Shown here piece by piece: positions 42,227 to 43,677 of a DNA stretch of 43,677 bases. The stretch is from positions 1 to 43,677 of the forward strand of contig JANBPT010000330.1 of NCBI GenBank assembly GCA_027575765.1, written 5' to 3'. This DNA is from Tieghemiomyces parasiticus. Taxonomy: Eukaryota; Kickxellomycota; Dimargaritomycetes; Dimargaritales; Dimargaritaceae. The translations under genes and the position numbers were made by a program. The notes beneath the pieces are model-generated. The model was not told the DNA's origin and made no database searches. It worked only from the letters and a program-made list of their open reading frames with translations. The first letter of the stretch is position 1, and each line of letters starts with the position of its first letter.

Positions 42227-43677
42227 TACATGGGAACTGTACAAGTGGTCAGTCTGACCACCTTCCCCCCCTCCATCCGCCCCCCAAACCTATGTCTACT
42301 ACTTTTATGAGACTCTGTTTTGTATTCTTAACTTTGAAACTGCGGTTTACGTTACTACTAATGAACTATTAATCGTCGTCATGGTAATATTTCAAAATGG
42401 ATGTCGGATGCTTTTCCAAATCAACAGAGGTTGGCAATGCCACTTAAATGTCTTACCAGGAAAAACGAGCTCCGATCTGTACTTTCACGCCATACCGCTA
42501 GAATAATAATGTACCTAACAGGCTACCCAAAGGGTAATCATTGTTAAGCCTTATTTTTAGTAAGCGTCAACCTGCATTCGTCTTCCATCATGTTAGCACA
42601 GTTCTTCTGACCCTCCCTGGTGATGGTTATCCATCAAGACGCTTCTTTAGACTGGCTTTTGATAAATGGCAGGCCACCGACCCAGGGGCGTACTAGCTTG
42701 ACTTTCAAATAAAACAAAAAAACAAGAAGTTGGATGGCGTGCCTTCAAGGCCGATAATACTGCCACCGGCCGCGTTCAGGCGACTGCCCCACGCGGCCAG
42801 CAGAGTGATTATCTACTCTCTCTTGACGACGCATAGCGCCGCCACCCTTCCGCAAAACCATAACACGCGTCACCCACTCGCCCTCAGTCCCCAAGTTGTC
42901 TGTTCCAGCCCCTTGAAGAGACCTAGGCGCATGCTGATGCCCCCATCGGGGGTGACCTACAACGCGCTACCGTCGCGCGGCGTCCATCTCTTTCATGTTT
43001 TTTTCCCTGCGTCCACGGACCGGGCGAGCCCAATCCCCGCCCGGTGAGAAAAGGGTAAACGGTATGTAAAGTTAGGCCTGGGGCGTCGGTTAGAGATTTC
43101 TTACTATTAAAAGCAACTTCATTGCTCCTAGTTTCATAAACTCTTTCACAATTTTTTTTTAGTACGGCCTTCGGTTATAATGCGATTAACTATTGTCATC
43201 ATTATTTTTATTTTCGACTTTTGGCCACTTACAGCTACTAACTTGATCGAGTCAATGACCATGCTTCATTCCTAGATCCTTACCCGCTTGCGCACTCTAT
43301 AACAAATGTCATTTGACTAGGGCCCAGAGAGCTATTTAATCCTCTCGCCATCTATAAAGTGACCCTAATTGTCATATGCATAAAGGTTAAAATACACAGG
43401 CACTCACAATGGTAGTTTCGGGTTTCATTAATTGCCCTCCTGGCCACACCTACCATATTGGCCAATGGAAGACCCAGTCGGAGGCCCGGCTTAACTTTAA
43501 TCGTAGCCTGTACTACAGTCAACAGGTGGTTGGTATACTGAAAAATGGTAACTAATAATAAGGTGTATCGTGGCAGTCGGCATGGCATAAATGGTATAAT
43601 ATGTAGTGCCGTCGCACTGTGCTCTGACGCTGGATAGCAGCCAACGCCGGTAAAATCATTACAGAGACTTCGATTAT
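42227..43677. other. 3' flank of the transcription factor to the window end
   Basis: AT-rich and without a supported gene. AATAAA at 42708-42713 is a candidate polyadenylation signal. A GC-richer patch at about 42725-43050 has a plus-strand open frame starting at a TTG, with no ATG and no recognised motif. A 78-codon minus-strand frame at 43352-43588 starts with ATG but has no family resemblance. Confidence 0.45.
42708..42713 (+). terminator. Candidate polyadenylation signal of the transcription factor gene
   Basis: AATAAA followed by an A-rich stretch, about 480 bases past the stop codon. Nearer weak variants such as AATAAT at about 42503 could also be used. Confidence 0.3.

Noticed and set aside
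42730..43047. Plus-strand open frame in a GC-richer patch after the transcription factor
   Set aside because: It starts at TTG with no ATG and has a Pro/Arg/Ser/His-rich composition without motifs. It may be an old coding fragment but nothing supports it.
43352..43588. 78-codon minus-strand ATG frame near the right edge
   Set aside because: The hydrophobic start is weak as a signal peptide, residue use is not distinctive, and no promoter or leader features were found.
1..43677. CRISPR arrays, rRNA genes, prophage or bacterial operons
   Set aside because: No regularly spaced direct repeats, no rRNA-like conserved segments and no ribosome-binding-site or operon spacing. All recognisable genes are fungal-type nuclear genes.

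Overview
The window looks like nuclear DNA of a fungus. The protein genes are fungal (a PTR2 peptide transporter, a Doa10/Ssm4 ubiquitin ligase, an Mss4-type PIP5 kinase, a Cdc25-type RasGEF and a Zn2Cys6 transcription factor). Coding sequence is very rich in G/C at third codon positions. Genes have few, short introns with GTAAGT-like donors, and intergenic spacers are long and often pyrimidine-rich on the coding strand just before a start codon. The sparse layout (about six confident genes in 43.7 kb) and long near-intronless genes would fit an early-diverging lineage such as Zoopagomycota. That placement is inference only.

Layout, left to right. The left edge holds the first 35 codons of a minus-strand gene with a mitochondrial presequence. 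About 6 kb without a recognisable gene follows. Then comes a peptide transporter (ATG at 7148), which appears to have a TATA box, a non-coding first exon and a leader intron. From about 10 to 14.3 kb there is an AT-richer island with decayed coding frames, a tRNA-Asp(GUC) gene on the minus strand and a candidate small secreted cationic peptide. A small possible gene at 15788-16084 converges on the large minus-strand DOA10/SSM4 gene (16397-22094), whose start codon is most likely in a 16-nt first exon. After another gene-free stretch come MSS4 (26088-28346, plus) and, convergent with it, a RasGEF (30543 to about 34.4-34.7 kb, minus). A decayed open frame resembling a mobile-element protein lies at about 35.2-36.4 kb, followed by a possible 58-codon gene. 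A Zn2Cys6 transcription factor (39587-42226, plus) is the last clear gene.

Functional picture. The genes are ordinary housekeeping and signalling functions: peptide uptake, ER-associated degradation, PI(4,5)P2 synthesis, Ras activation and transcriptional control. I see no operon-like or cluster logic. MSS4 and the RasGEF both act in plasma-membrane signalling, but two convergent neighbours are not evidence of co-regulation. I did not find a convincing new multi-gene system. The points most worth following are start-codon and intron structures that a single-ORF annotation would miss, the small secreted-peptide candidate, and the decayed coding relics in the AT-richer islands.
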